Shown: positions 25,045 to 33,717 of the stretch, piece after piece | Numbering within the stretch: position 1 is the stretch's first letter | Layout: every line of letters starts with the position of its first letter | Source: Herbiconiux solani NBRC 106740 | GTDB lineage: Bacteria > Actinomycetota > Actinomycetes > Actinomycetales > Microbacteriaceae | Assembly (NCBI RefSeq): GCF_001571005.1 | Contig: NZ_BCST01000006.1 | Coordinates: forward strand, 124,001-188,000 | Length of the DNA: 64,000 bases | Direction: 5' to 3' | The notes under the pieces: generated by a model | Database searches by the model: none | What the model saw: only the letters and a program-made list of their open reading frames with translations | What the model was told of the DNA's origin: nothing | Program-made: the position numbers and the translations under genes

Positions 25045-26322
25045 ATGTTCGTTCAGATCACCAACACCCCCCGTGACTACGCCTGGGGCTCCGAGACCGC
25101 CATCCCCGACCTGCTGGGCACGCCCTCCACGGGAGCGCCGCAGGCCGAGCTCTGGCTGGGCGCCCACCCGGGCAGCCCCTCGCGCATCGTGCACCCCGAC
25201 GAGACGGACGGCGCCCGCGACCTCGCCGAGTGGATCGCCACCGACCCGACCCGGATCGTCGGTCGCCGGGGCACCCTGCCCTACCTGCTGAAGATCCTCG
25301 CCGCGGCCGCCCCGCTGTCGCTGCAGGCGCATCCGACCCTCGAGCGCGCCCGCGAGGGCTTCGCCGAGGAGAACGCCGCGGGCGTCCCGCTCGACTCCCC
25401 GGTGCGCAATTACAAGGATCCCCTGCACAAGCCCGAGCTCGTCGTCGCCCTGAGCGAGCGCTACGAGGCGCTCTGCGGCTTCCGCCCGCTCGACGAGGTG
25501 CGCGAGATCGTCGACCTGCTCGTGTTGATCGACGGCGCGTCGACCGCCCCCCGGTGGGAGCTGTACGGGCCGATCGTGCACCTGCTGGAGGACTCGGAGA
25601 CGCTGAACGAGAGCGACGCCGACATCCTGCGCTCGGTGGTCGCCTGGCTGCTCGAGGGCGGCGAGGAGGTCGACGCACTCGTCGGCCACCTGGTCCGCAC
25701 CGCCGAGAAGGCGCTGCACCCGGCGCACGCGCACATGACCGACCCGTACACGCCCTCGCTCGAGACCGTGGTGCGGCTGAACGAGGAGTACCCGGGAGAC
25801 CCGGGCATCGTGATCTCGCTGCTGCTGAACCGGGTGTCGCTCCGCCGCGGCGAGGCGCTCTACCTGCCGGCCGGCAACATCCACGCCTACCTCTCGGGCC
25901 TCGGCGTCGAGCTGATGTCGGCCTCGGACAACGTGCTACGCGGAGGACTCACGCCCAAGCACGTCGACGTGCCCGAGCTGCTCGCGGTGCTCGACTTCGA
26001 CTCGTTGCCTGTGCCCTACCTCGTCCCGTCCGAGCCCGAGCCGGGCCTGTCGGTGTTCACCCCCTCGGTTCCGGACTTCGTGCTCGCCCGGGTCGAGCTC
26101 GGGCCGGAGACGTCGAACTCTGTGCGCTTCCGCCCGCAAGGTGCGGCGATCGCCATCTGCATCGCGGGGTCGGCCACGATCGCCGGCGACGACGGGTCGT
26201 TCACGCTGGTGCGCGGCGAGTCGGTGTTCATCACGCCGGACGAGGGCGAGCTGGTCATCGGGGGAGCGGGTACCGTGTTCATCGCGGCGCCCGGGGCCCC
26301 GGCCGACCAGCTGCCGAGCTAG
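25045..26322 (+). CDS. manA: Mannose-6-phosphate isomerase, class I
   Basis: This 425-residue enzyme interconverts fructose 6-phosphate and mannose 6-phosphate in the cytoplasm, feeding GDP-mannose and wall glycans. The N-terminus NTPRDYAWGSETAI and GAHPGSPS are typical. The zinc ligands are visible as LQAHP (Gln and His), KPELV (Glu) and GNIHAYL (His), and RNYKDPLHKPE is the class I signature. ATG 25045 follows AGGAAA; the longer open frame upstream lacks similarity. In related genomes a manA gene often lies near whiB2 and glycan genes, as here. The 188-bp divergent region before it shows no confident promoter box. Confidence 0.93.
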   Translation: MFVQITNTPRDYAWGSETAIPDLLGTPSTGAPQAELWLGAHPGSPSRIVHPDETDGARDLAEWIATDPTRIVGRRGTLPYLLKILAAAAPLSLQAHPTLERAREGFAEENAAGVPLDSPVRNYKDPLHKPELVVALSERYEALCGFRPLDEVREIVDLLVLIDGASTAPRWELYGPIVHLLEDSETLNESDADILRSVVAWLLEGGEEVDALVGHLVRTAEKALHPAHAHMTDPYTPSLETVVRLNEEYPGDPGIVISLLLNRVSLRRGEALYLPAGNIHAYLSGLGVELMSASDNVLRGGLTPKHVDVPELLAVLDFDSLPVPYLVPSEPEPGLSVFTPSVPDFVLARVELGPETSNSVRFRPQGAAIAICIAGSATIAGDDGSFTLVRGESVFITPDEGELVIGGAGTVFIAAPGAPADQLPS

Positions 26323-26400
26323 GTGACTACTGGCGGGCCAGTGGACTGCTGACGGGCTAGCGGACTGCTGCTCGGCTTGGGTGGCTGCTGCCCGGCTAGG
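26323..26400. repeat. Degenerate tandem repeat between convergent genes
   Basis: Four imperfect units of 18-21 bp (26323, 26341, 26360 and 26381 as starts), of the form GTGGACTGCTG-CGGGCTA, fill the space between manA and the convergent regulator gene. The last unit contains the stop codon of the regulator. Confidence 0.8.
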
Positions 26401-27352
26401 CCAGCGCCCGCACCGAGAAGGCGCGACGGTAGGCAGCCGGCGTCGTGTTGAGCGACTTGCCGAAGTGGTGGCGCATCACGGCCGCCGTGCCGAAGCCGCT
26501 CTCGGCGGCGACCGAGTCCAGGGACAGGCTGGTCTCCTCCAGCAGCCGCTGCGCGTGCAGCAGCCGCTGCCGGTTGAGCCAGGCGCCGGGGGTGGCCCCG
26601 AGGTCGGCCTTGAAGCGGCGGGCGAAGGTGCGCGGGCTCATCAGGGCGCGGCGCGCGAGCTCGTCGATCGTGAGTTCCTGGTCGAGGTTCCCGAGCATCC
26701 ACTCGGTGACCTCGGCGAAGGAGTCGCTGCGCGACTCGGGGATGGGCGTGGCGATGAACTGCGCCTGGCCGCCGGCCCGCTGCGGCGGCACGACCATGCG
26801 CCTGGCCACGACGTTGGCGGCCGAGGCTCCGAGCTCGCTGCGGATCAGGTGTAGGCACGCGTCGATGCCGGCCGCCGTGCCGGCGCTGGAGATGATGCGG
26901 CCGTCCTCGACGAAGAGCACGTCGGGGTCGACCGTGATGTCGGGGAACTCGCGGGCGAGTCGATCGGCGTGCATCCAGTGCGTGGTGGCGCTCCGGCCCG
27001 AGAGGATGCCCGCGTTCGCGAGCGTGAACGCGCCGCTGCAGATGCTCATGACCCAGGCGCCCCGGTCGACCGCATCCCGCAGCACCTGGATGATGGCGGG
27101 ATGCACCTCGTCGTCGATGCGGTGCGCCGGCACCGCGATCAGGTCGGCCTCGGCTGCGGCCTCGAGGCCGTTCGGGATGACCATGTCGTAGCCGAGGCTG
27201 GTCGGCACCACGCCGGGCTCGACCGCGGCGATCGTGAAGTCGAAGGCCGGGCCGCCGTGCTCGGTGCGGTCGATGCCGAACACCTCGCAGACCACACCGA
27301 ACTCGAACGGGGCGACACCGGGGATGGCGAGGAGGACGACCTTCTTGAGCAT
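26396..27352 (-). CDS. GlxA-family AraC-type transcriptional regulator
   Basis: This 318-residue protein pairs an N-terminal DJ-1/PfpI-like domain (LKKVVLLAIPGVAPFEFGVVCEVFG, then MSICSGAFTLANAGIL at about 105-120 with the nucleophile-elbow Cys) with a C-terminal double helix-turn-helix of the AraC family (LTIDELARRALMSPRTFARRFKADLGATPGAWL, then LDSVAAESGFGTAAVMRHHFGKSLNTTPAAYRRAF). It binds DNA and probably responds to a small ligand. ATG 27352 was chosen because the domain begins there and TATCCT lies six bases before it. It is divergent from whiB. Targets unknown. Confidence 0.9.
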   Translation of the reverse strand: MLKKVVLLAIPGVAPFEFGVVCEVFGIDRTEHGGPAFDFTIAAVEPGVVPTSLGYDMVIPNGLEAAAEADLIAVPAHRIDDEVHPAIIQVLRDAVDRGAWVMSICSGAFTLANAGILSGRSATTHWMHADRLAREFPDITVDPDVLFVEDGRIISSAGTAAGIDACLHLIRSELGASAANVVARRMVVPPQRAGGQAQFIATPIPESRSDSFAEVTEWMLGNLDQELTIDELARRALMSPRTFARRFKADLGATPGAWLNRQRLLHAQRLLEETSLSLDSVAAESGFGTAAVMRHHFGKSLNTTPAAYRRAFSVRALA

Positions 27353-27358
27353 GCTGGC

Positions 27359-27364
27359 AGGATA
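27359..27364 (-). promoter_or_regulatory. -10 hexamer close to ATG 27352
   Basis: TATCCT on the minus strand lies six bases before the GlxA-type regulator start, with no ribosome binding site between. Confidence 0.45.
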
Positions 27365-27455
27365 TCGACGAACGGCCAGAAAAGTCCAGCCTGATGTGGG
27401 GCGACGCGCCGTGTCGCAACTCTCCACGCGCGCTTTAAGGTTTACGATCTGCGAC

Positions 27456-27484
27456 TTGACGTGAGCGAACTACACGGGTGTAAT
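27456..27484 (+). promoter_or_regulatory. whiB promoter
   Basis: TTGACG (27456-27461) and TGTAAT (27479-27484) are separated by 17 bases, a near-consensus housekeeping sigma promoter. It lies 54 bases before the whiB start, giving a normal leader with a GGTGGAG ribosome binding site. It is the best-formed promoter in the window. Confidence 0.75.
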
Positions 27485-27538
27485 TAGTCAACGGGGTTTT
27501 CGGCAGGTCGCAGACTGGTTCAGAGGGTGGAGCGTGAT

Positions 27539-27856
27539 ATGGCAATGTCAGAGTACCGCTCAGGCGTTCCGGACGATTGGTTCGTCGACCCGATCAACCT
27601 CGGTGTTCCCGGGGTCCGGCAGCCCACGGTCGACGACAATCCGCTCGCCTGGCAGGCCGATTCGCTCTGTGCGCAGACCGATCCCGAGGCCTTCTTCCCG
27701 GAGAAGGGCGGCTCGACCCGCGACGCCAAGCGCATCTGCACCTCGTGCGAGGTCAAGGCGCAGTGCCTCGAGTACGCGCTGCAGAACGACGAGCGCTTCG
27801 GCATCTGGGGCGGCCTCTCCGAGCGCGAGCGCCGCAAGCTGCGCAAACGCGCCTGA
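27539..27856 (+). CDS. whiB: WhiB2/WhmD-like iron-sulfur transcription factor
   Basis: This 105-residue protein has the four cysteines of the Wbl family (C44, C67, C70, C76; spacing C-x22-C-x2-C-x5-C) that bind a 4Fe-4S cluster, followed by the FGIWGG turn and a basic DNA-binding tail (ERERRKLRKR). The overall sequence is closest in my memory to the WhiB2/WhmD group, needed for septation and division. In actinobacteria it is commonly next to mannose and surface glycan genes, as here. ATG 27539 fits the GGTGGAG spacing better than the upstream GTG 27527. A strong promoter precedes it. Confidence 0.92.
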   Translation: MAMSEYRSGVPDDWFVDPINLGVPGVRQPTVDDNPLAWQADSLCAQTDPEAFFPEKGGSTRDAKRICTSCEVKAQCLEYALQNDERFGIWGGLSERERRKLRKRA

Positions 27857-27983
27857 CCCTTCGGTTCCACTCCTCTCTTCAGCAGTGCTCTTCGTGAGTG
27901 CCCGGCGGGGGCCGGCCTCCACACGTGATTCATAAGAACGCGGCACGCCGGGGATGACCGGGGGCTTCGACCGGGCTGCCGCT

Positions 27984-27989
27984 TAGAGT
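27984..27989 (+). promoter_or_regulatory. -10 hexamer close to ATG 27997
   Basis: TAGAGT lies seven bases before the giant glycosyltransferase start, and the gap has no Shine-Dalgarno sequence. Confidence 0.5.
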
Positions 27990-27996
27990 CGGTGCG

Positions 27997-30900
27997 ATGC
28001 AAGCCCGAGTCACTGCCGTCCTCGTCTCCTCGAACGGAGCCGATTACCTTCCGCGAACCCTGGAAGCCATCGCGGCGCAGACCCGAGCGCCGGATGCCCT
28101 CGTCGTCGTCGACTGCGCCTCGACCGACGCGACCTCCGCCCTCCTCGCGGCCGCCCAGCCCACGCGCTTCATCTCGGCCTCGAGCCGCCTGAGCTTCGGC
28201 ACCGCGATCCAGCACGCCCTCGGAGTCGCGCCCCCGCCGACCTCGGAGAACGAGTGGCTCTGGTTGCTCGCCCATGACACCGCTCCCGAGCCGGATGCGC
28301 TCGCCGCGCTGCTGGCCGCCGTCGAGGTGAACCCCTCGGTCGCCGCCGCCGGGCCGAAGCAGATGGAGTGGAACGACCCCGACTACATCAGCGAGTTCGG
28401 CGAGACCGTGACCTCGCTCGGCGCGAGCGTGCCGCTCGTGGAGACCGAGCTCGACCAGGCCCAGCACGACCGGATGAGCGACGTGCTCGCAATGGGCGCC
28501 GCCGGCCTGCTGGTGCGCCACACGGTGTGGAACCAGGTGGGCGGCTTCGACCCCGCCCTGCCGACGGCCGACAACGGACTCGACTTCGGCATCCGCGTGC
28601 GCCTCGCCGGCCACCGCGTGATGGCCGTCCCCTCGGCGCGGGTCGCGACCGACGGCGACGGCTTCTCCGGCCCCGGCCGCTCGATCAAGGGCTCGGCGCG
28701 CCGCAAGCGCCAGACCGCCCGCCGCGCTGCCCAGCTGCACCGCCGCCTGGTCTACGCGCCCCCGTTCGCCGTGCTCTTCCACTGGCTCTCGCTCGTGCCG
28801 CTGGCCGTCGCGCGCTCGCTGTTCCAGCTCATCCGCAAGCAGCCCGGCGCGATCGGCGGAGAGTTCGCCGCCGCCTTCAAGACCGCCTTCGGGTCGCGGA
28901 TCACCGAGGCCCGGCGCCGCCTCAAGGCTTCGCGCCGCGTGGGCTGGCGCGCGATCTCACCGCTCAGGATGCCCGGGGACGAGATCCGCCGGCGTCGCTC
29001 GCTCCAGCGCGAGATCGCCCTGACCTATCTGCGGGGCGAGCGCGACCGCATCCAGTTCGTCGGCAGCGGCGGTCTCGCGACCGTGCTCGTCGTCGCCCTG
29101 ATCGGCTTCGTCGTCTTCCTCCCCGTGTTCGGCGCGGCCGCCCTCACCGGTGGGGGAGCGCTGCCGCTGGACGGCACGCCCGGCTCGCTCTGGGCGCAGA
29201 TCGGCACCGGGTTCCGCGACATCGGCCTCGGGTTCGTCGGGGCGGCCGACCCCTTCGCCGCGCTCATCGCGATCCTCGGCTCGATCACCTTCTGGTCGCC
29301 CTCGTTCGCGATCGTCTGCCTCTACCTGGTCTCGCTGCCGCTCGCGGCGCTGGCCGCCTGGTTCTGCGCCGCACGGATCACCGACCGGCCCGTGCTGCGG
29401 AGCGCCGCCGCGGTGCTCTGGGTGCTGGCGCCGCCGTTCCTCGGGGCCCTGGATGCGGGGATGATCGGCCCGCTGATCGCCCACCTCCTCCTTCCCTGGC
29501 TCGTGCTCGCGGGGCTCGCGGCGCCGAAGTCGTGGTCGGCCTCGGCGATGGCCTCCATCCTGTTCGCCGCGGTGCTGGCCGCCGCGCCCTCGCTCTGGCC
29601 CGCGCTGCTCGTGATCTGGCTGATCGCCACGGTCGCGAGCCGCCGCGACGTGATGCGACTGATCGGTGTGCCGATCCCCGCGCTCGCGTTGTTCGCGCCG
29701 CTCGTCTACGACCAGTTCCAGCGCGGCACGCCTCTGGCGCTGCTCGCCGACCCGGGCGTCCCGGTGTGGCGCGCGGACGTGCCGGTCATCGACCTGCTCA
29801 TCGGCCTGCCGCAGACCGGCCTCGCCGGGTGGCAGTCGATCGCCGATCAGGCGCTCGGACTCGACGCGGGCCTCGTGCTGCTGATCGTCGGCATCCTGGC
29901 CCTTCCGCTCGGCGTGATCGCGCTGGCCGCACTCTTCCTGCCCGGGTCGTACCGGGCGGTGGTCGCCGTGGTGATCGGCATCCTCGGCTTCGCGACCGCG
30001 GTCGGCGCCACGCAGCTGGCGCTCGCCACCACCGGTTCGGAGTCGGTCTCGATCTGGCCCGGCTCGGGGCTCAGCCTGTACTGGCTGGGGCTGGTCGGAG
30101 CCGCCGTCATCGGACTCTCCTCGTTGCCCCGGCTCGCGGCGGTCCCCGCCGTGGTCGCCTCGGTGGCCGTCGGGATCATCGCGCTGCCGATGGGGCTCGG
30201 CGTGCTCTTCGGCACCGCCCAGATCGTCCCCGGCTCGGGCCGCCAGCTGCCCGCCTACGTCGCGGCCGAGGCCTCGAACACGCCGCGCGTCGGCACCCTG
30301 CTGCTCACCCCGCAGGCCGATGGCGGCCTGGGTGCGAGCATCGTGCACGGAGCGGGACCGACGCTCAGCCAGCAGTCGACGCTCGCCTCCACCGAGGCGA
30401 CCACCGACGAGCGCCGCACCGAGCTCGCGGAGATCGTGGGCAACGCGGCCTCGGTGAGCGGGGACGACGTCGCGACGCGGCTGACCGCGCTCGGCGTGGA
30501 GTTCGTGCTGCTGCAGCCGGCTTCGGCGGCGCCGGGGGCTTCCTCGGGTGCTTCTGCCGGGGAAGGCTCGGCCGCCGAGACGACGATCGCGCGATCGTCG
30601 AATGCGCTGAGCAGCAACCCGCAGCTGACGTTCATCGGCAGCACCTCGGCGGGGGAGCTCTGGCAGGTCGTCGGCGACGGGACCCTCGCGACGCTTCCCG
30701 AGCCGGTACCGACGAACAACGGCACGCCGATCGGCGTGCTGGTGCTCGTGGTGCAGGGCTTCATCTTCGGGGTGGCGCTGCTGCTCGCGCTTCCGGCCGG
30801 GCGGTTGCAGGTGCAGGGCAACCGCGCCGTCAGCACCACGGCCCACGTCGGCGCGGCCGACTCGGTCGAGGAGGAGATCGCCGAAGAGAAGTCGACCTCC

Positions 30901-31632
30901 TACGACGACGACATCCCGGTCGGCGAGGAGCCCGAGGCCCTCGAGGTGCCGCCGGGTTCTGAGCCGGCGCCGGTACGTGCCGGTGCCGGTGCTGCGGCTG
31001 GCGTTGCGGCTGGCGTTGCCACCGCCGGGGCGGGCACCGTCGCCGCTGCGTCTGCTCCGGCGACCGGTGAGGTCGAGGCGCCCTTCGACCGTGCCGCCAC
31101 GGGTGAGCTCGCGGCCGAGCCGGTCGCGACGTCCACCGGCGTCTATGCGGCCGAGTACCTCGACGACCGCTCCGAGGCTCCGGCCGACGGTGAGAACGGC
31201 TCCGATGGCGGGCTCGACGCCGCACCGTCGCGCGATCCCGAGCCGCAGATCCTGATCGACCCCGTCGAGCCTCCCGGAGTGGACCCGCTGGTCGAGACCT
31301 CGGGCACCCCGGCGCCGCCGGCCTGGCCGCTCATCCCGCCGGCTCAGCCTGAACTCCTCCGGCCCGAGTCGGAGCGCGAGCAGCCCCGCGGTGGCGACGT
31401 CGCACCCGCTCGAGAGGACTCGGGATCGGCGCCGGAGTTCGAAGGTGCGGAGCCCGCGCCGGAGTTCGAAGGTGCGCAGCCCTCGCCGGAGTTCGCGGGA
31501 GCAGAGCCCGCGCCGGAGATCGACGACTACGACCCCAACGACGAGACCGTGCTGAGCATCCGCGACGCCATCGAGCGCGACGAGCACACCCGCCGCCCCG
31601 CCGGAGAGGAGGGCCCCACCGATGGCCGCTGA
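27997..31632 (+). CDS. Giant GT2-membrane protein
   Basis: The 1211-residue protein begins with a GT2 domain (VTAVLVSSNGADYLPRTLEAIAAQ, VVVDCASTDATS, LLAHDTAPEPDALAALLAA; about 1-260). The typical NNDA/DxD site is replaced by AHDTAPEPD. About twelve membrane segments follow (350-760), then an extracytoplasmic region (about 760-910), one more membrane segment (VLVLVVQGFIFGVALLLAL) and a long acidic Pro/Ala-rich tail. The tail contains near-repeats of PEFEGAEPA (about 1145-1175). Genes of this build commonly follow whiB2 in actinobacteria. Its product overlaps the DUF5719 gene by 11 bases. It may add a sugar to a lipid carrier and act in its transfer; the reaction is unknown. Confidence 0.8.
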   Translation: MQARVTAVLVSSNGADYLPRTLEAIAAQTRAPDALVVVDCASTDATSALLAAAQPTRFISASSRLSFGTAIQHALGVAPPPTSENEWLWLLAHDTAPEPDALAALLAAVEVNPSVAAAGPKQMEWNDPDYISEFGETVTSLGASVPLVETELDQAQHDRMSDVLAMGAAGLLVRHTVWNQVGGFDPALPTADNGLDFGIRVRLAGHRVMAVPSARVATDGDGFSGPGRSIKGSARRKRQTARRAAQLHRRLVYAPPFAVLFHWLSLVPLAVARSLFQLIRKQPGAIGGEFAAAFKTAFGSRITEARRRLKASRRVGWRAISPLRMPGDEIRRRRSLQREIALTYLRGERDRIQFVGSGGLATVLVVALIGFVVFLPVFGAAALTGGGALPLDGTPGSLWAQIGTGFRDIGLGFVGAADPFAALIAILGSITFWSPSFAIVCLYLVSLPLAALAAWFCAARITDRPVLRSAAAVLWVLAPPFLGALDAGMIGPLIAHLLLPWLVLAGLAAPKSWSASAMASILFAAVLAAAPSLWPALLVIWLIATVASRRDVMRLIGVPIPALALFAPLVYDQFQRGTPLALLADPGVPVWRADVPVIDLLIGLPQTGLAGWQSIADQALGLDAGLVLLIVGILALPLGVIALAALFLPGSYRAVVAVVIGILGFATAVGATQLALATTGSESVSIWPGSGLSLYWLGLVGAAVIGLSSLPRLAAVPAVVASVAVGIIALPMGLGVLFGTAQIVPGSGRQLPAYVAAEASNTPRVGTLLLTPQADGGLGASIVHGAGPTLSQQSTLASTEATTDERRTELAEIVGNAASVSGDDVATRLTALGVEFVLLQPASAAPGASSGASAGEGSAAETTIARSSNALSSNPQLTFIGSTSAGELWQVVGDGTLATLPEPVPTNNGTPIGVLVLVVQGFIFGVALLLALPAGRLQVQGNRAVSTTAHVGAADSVEEEIAEEKSTSYDDDIPVGEEPEALEVPPGSEPAPVRAGAGAAAGVAAGVATAGAGTVAAASAPATGEVEAPFDRAATGELAAEPVATSTGVYAAEYLDDRSEAPADGENGSDGGLDAAPSRDPEPQILIDPVEPPGVDPLVETSGTPAPPAWPLIPPAQPELLRPESEREQPRGGDVAPAREDSGSAPEFEGAEPAPEFEGAQPSPEFAGAEPAPEIDDYDPNDETVLSIRDAIERDEHTRRPAGEEGPTDGR

Positions 31633-33394
31633 TCACGACCCCACCGAGCCCACCCGCCCCGCCGACGATCATGACGAGATCGTCCAGAGCGGGCCGGCCG
31701 CCGCGGATTCCGCTGCAGGCGCTTCCGACGGCGCTGACGCAGCCGACCCGGATTCCACCACCACGCCGGCCGGCGCATCCACGACCAATCAAGCCGACGC
31801 ATCCACACACACCCCGGCCGGCGCCGTTGACGGTGCGGGCGCAACCGCCGCACCCATCGCAACTGCTGCCGCCACCCCGGCAGCCCCGGGACGGCGCGGA
31901 ATGCGCCGGCCCCGATCGCGGTTGCAGGACACCTCGGCGAAGCGCACGCCCGAGCGGCGCTCGGGCCAGCGGCGCGCCGTCGCGACCGGAGCCCGCGTGG
32001 TCACCGGCCTCGTCGTGGCCGCGGGTGCGGCCGCGGTAGCGATCGGCGCCCTCGTGCTGCCGTTGCCGTCGGTGACGGCAACCCCCGCATCCTTCACCGT
32101 CGACCCGGCGCCCGCCGAGGAGGTGAGGGCCTGCCCCGGCCCGGTCGTTCGGCTGTCGGACGACACCGGGCAGTCGGCCACCGCGATCTCGACCGTCGGC
32201 ACCGCCGACTACACCTCGGCCGCGGGCCTGCCGGACGCCGTGCTCGTGCAGGAGGCGCTCGAGTCACCGAACGCCACGAACTGGACGGCCCCGACCGCCC
32301 CGCAGCGCATCACGCTCCCGGCCGAGGCCGCGACGGCCGACGCGCTGTTCAGCGCCGCGCAGTCGCAGACCGTGGGGGAGGGCGACCTCGTCGGCTTCGC
32401 CTCGACCTCGTGCGGGGAGGCCACCGCCGACAGCTGGCTCGTCGCCGGAGCCACGACCGTGGGTCGCACCAGCTTCGTGCACCTGATCAACTCCGGAGAC
32501 GTCTCGGCCGTCGTCGACCTCAGCGTCTTCGGCGAGCAGGGCGCCGTCGAGTCGCCCGGCGCGCGCAACATCGACGTGCCGGCGCGGTCCACGCGCATCC
32601 TGTCGCTGTCCGGGCTCGCTCCGGACCTGACGTCGCCCGTCATCCACGTCGTCGCCCGGGTCGGAGCCGTCACGGCCGCCGTGCAGCAGAGCGTCGTCCG
32701 CGGACTCGAGCCCGGGGGTGTCGAGCTCGCCGGCAGCACCACCGCGCCCGCCACCCGCCAGGAGATCTCGGGCGTGCAGGTCTCGGGCACCTCGTCGATC
32801 GCCGAGCGGCTCGGCAGCCCCGATGCCGCCGACCTGCAGAGCGTGCTGCGCCTGTTCACCCCCGGCTCCGAGCCGGCCTCGGTCACCGTGACGGTGTCGG
32901 AGGAGCGGAACGGCGGCGCCCAGACGCAGTACCAGCTCGGCCTGACCCCGCAGATCGTGACCGAGTTTCCGCTGCAGGACATCCCCGACGGCACCTACCT
33001 CGTCGACGTGCAGTCCGACCAGCCCGTCGTGGCCTCGGCCCGCACCTCGACGATCGCGAACGGCGTCACCGACTTCGCGTGGTTCCAGGCCTCCCAGCCG
33101 CTCGACACCACGTTCTTCGTCTCGGCAGCTCAAGGGCCCAACCCCCGTCTCCACCTGATCAACGACACCGGATCGGACGTGCAGGTCACGCTCACCGCGA
33201 CCGACGGCACGCAGCTCCCGGTCACCTTCGTGCCGGGCGCCCGCTCGATCGGCCTGGAGGCCGGCAAGTCGTACACCGTCGTCACCTCGGCGCCGGTCTC
33301 GGGTGCCGTCTCGTACTTCGGCGACGGGCAGATCTCGTCCTACGCCGTCTCGCCGCCGAGCCCCGCCGCGGGCCCGGTGGTCGTCTACCCGTAG
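31622..33394 (+). CDS. DUF5719 family membrane-anchored extracytoplasmic protein
   Basis: This 590-residue protein has a low-complexity Ala/Asp/Thr-rich cytoplasmic N-terminus (1-95), a basic stretch, one membrane segment (about 120-145, VVTGLVVAAGAAAVAIGALVL split by small residues) and a large extracytoplasmic part of beta-rich repeats. Segments such as VVDLSVFGEQGAVESPGA and VTLTATDGTQLPVTFVPGARS suggest repeated immunoglobulin-like or propeller-like sheets. It is translationally coupled to the giant glycosyltransferase and probably works with it on the outer membrane face. I recall such a gene as normally followed by the metallopeptidase-like gene, which here lies 14.6 kb further on. Function is not known. 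Confidence 0.72.
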   Translation: MAADHDPTEPTRPADDHDEIVQSGPAAADSAAGASDGADAADPDSTTTPAGASTTNQADASTHTPAGAVDGAGATAAPIATAAATPAAPGRRGMRRPRSRLQDTSAKRTPERRSGQRRAVATGARVVTGLVVAAGAAAVAIGALVLPLPSVTATPASFTVDPAPAEEVRACPGPVVRLSDDTGQSATAISTVGTADYTSAAGLPDAVLVQEALESPNATNWTAPTAPQRITLPAEAATADALFSAAQSQTVGEGDLVGFASTSCGEATADSWLVAGATTVGRTSFVHLINSGDVSAVVDLSVFGEQGAVESPGARNIDVPARSTRILSLSGLAPDLTSPVIHVVARVGAVTAAVQQSVVRGLEPGGVELAGSTTAPATRQEISGVQVSGTSSIAERLGSPDAADLQSVLRLFTPGSEPASVTVTVSEERNGGAQTQYQLGLTPQIVTEFPLQDIPDGTYLVDVQSDQPVVASARTSTIANGVTDFAWFQASQPLDTTFFVSAAQGPNPRLHLINDTGSDVQVTLTATDGTQLPVTFVPGARSIGLEAGKSYTVVTSAPVSGAVSYFGDGQISSYAVSPPSPAAGPVVVYP

Positions 33395-33412
33395 GGGTTC
33401 CGCCCCGGCAAC

Positions 33413-33487
33413 TGCACGAACGGGCTGAAGATCGCACGCACACGTGCATAGAGACCTCCTGGGCGCGATCTTCAGCCCGTTCGTCCG
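33413..33487. repeat. Long palindromic element, copy A
   Basis: Two perfect 20-bp inverted arms (33416-33435 and 33465-33484, starting ACGAACGGGCTGAAGATCGC) surround 29 bases. The outer arm shares ACGAACGGGCTG with copy B, and the loops share a GTGCATA core. It follows the DUF5719 stop by about 20 bases and may also end transcription. Confidence 0.85.
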
Positions 33488-33515
33488 CGCCCGGCGCCTG
33501 CCCGCCCCCGCGGCT

Positions 33516-33594
33516 GATGCACGAACGGGCTGCTGAGAGCGTCCATGCGTGCATATACGCGCCAACGGCGCTCACAGCAGCCCGTTCGTGCACG
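33516..33594. repeat. Long palindromic element, copy B
   Basis: Arms 33519-33541 and 33569-33591 pair over 23 bp with one mismatch. The loop contains GCGTGCATATACGC, which can form a small inner stem. The arm begins GCACGAACGGGCTG, the same as copy A, so the two are members of one repeat family arranged in tandem about 100 bp apart. Confidence 0.85.
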
Positions 33595-33635
33595 GCCCGC
33601 TAGCGCAGCACCGACCCGGGTGCCGACGGCACCGC

Positions 33636-33664
33636 TTGCACACCGCCGTAAACCGTCCTAGAGT
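33636..33664 (+). promoter_or_regulatory. lacI-type gene promoter
   Basis: TTGCAC (33636-33641) and TAGAGT (33659-33664) are 17 bases apart. The expected start of transcription lies at about 33671, inside the operator. Confidence 0.6.
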
Positions 33665-33668
33665 GCCT

Positions 33669-33692
33669 GTAAACGTTTCCGTAAACGTTTAC
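33669..33692. promoter_or_regulatory. LacI-family operator, one and a half sites
   Basis: GTAAACGTTTAC (33681-33692) is a perfect 12-bp palindrome with the central CG typical of LacI-family operators. A second incomplete site, GTAAACGTTT, lies just before it at 33669-33678. Both sit over the transcription start, so binding should repress the repressor gene and probably the whole island operon. Confidence 0.8.
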
Positions 33693-33717
33693 AAACCCGA
33701 ACGCAAGGATGCAGCGG

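Larger units (their letters stand above)
33395..33635. other. Gene-free spacer at the left edge of the catabolic island
   Basis: Between the DUF5719 stop and the lacI promoter there is no credible gene. The spacer holds two related long palindromes and about 30 bases of C-rich sequence between them. Confidence 0.7.

Noticed and set aside
28957-31587. Long minus-strand frame opposite the giant glycosyltransferase
   Set aside because: Composition is Arg/Asp/Gly/His biased, with no domain; the plus-strand gene has motifs and membrane segments.
33395-33717. Insertion sequence ends
   Set aside because: The palindromes are not a pair of terminal repeats around a transposase; each is complete in itself and no transposase frame is present.
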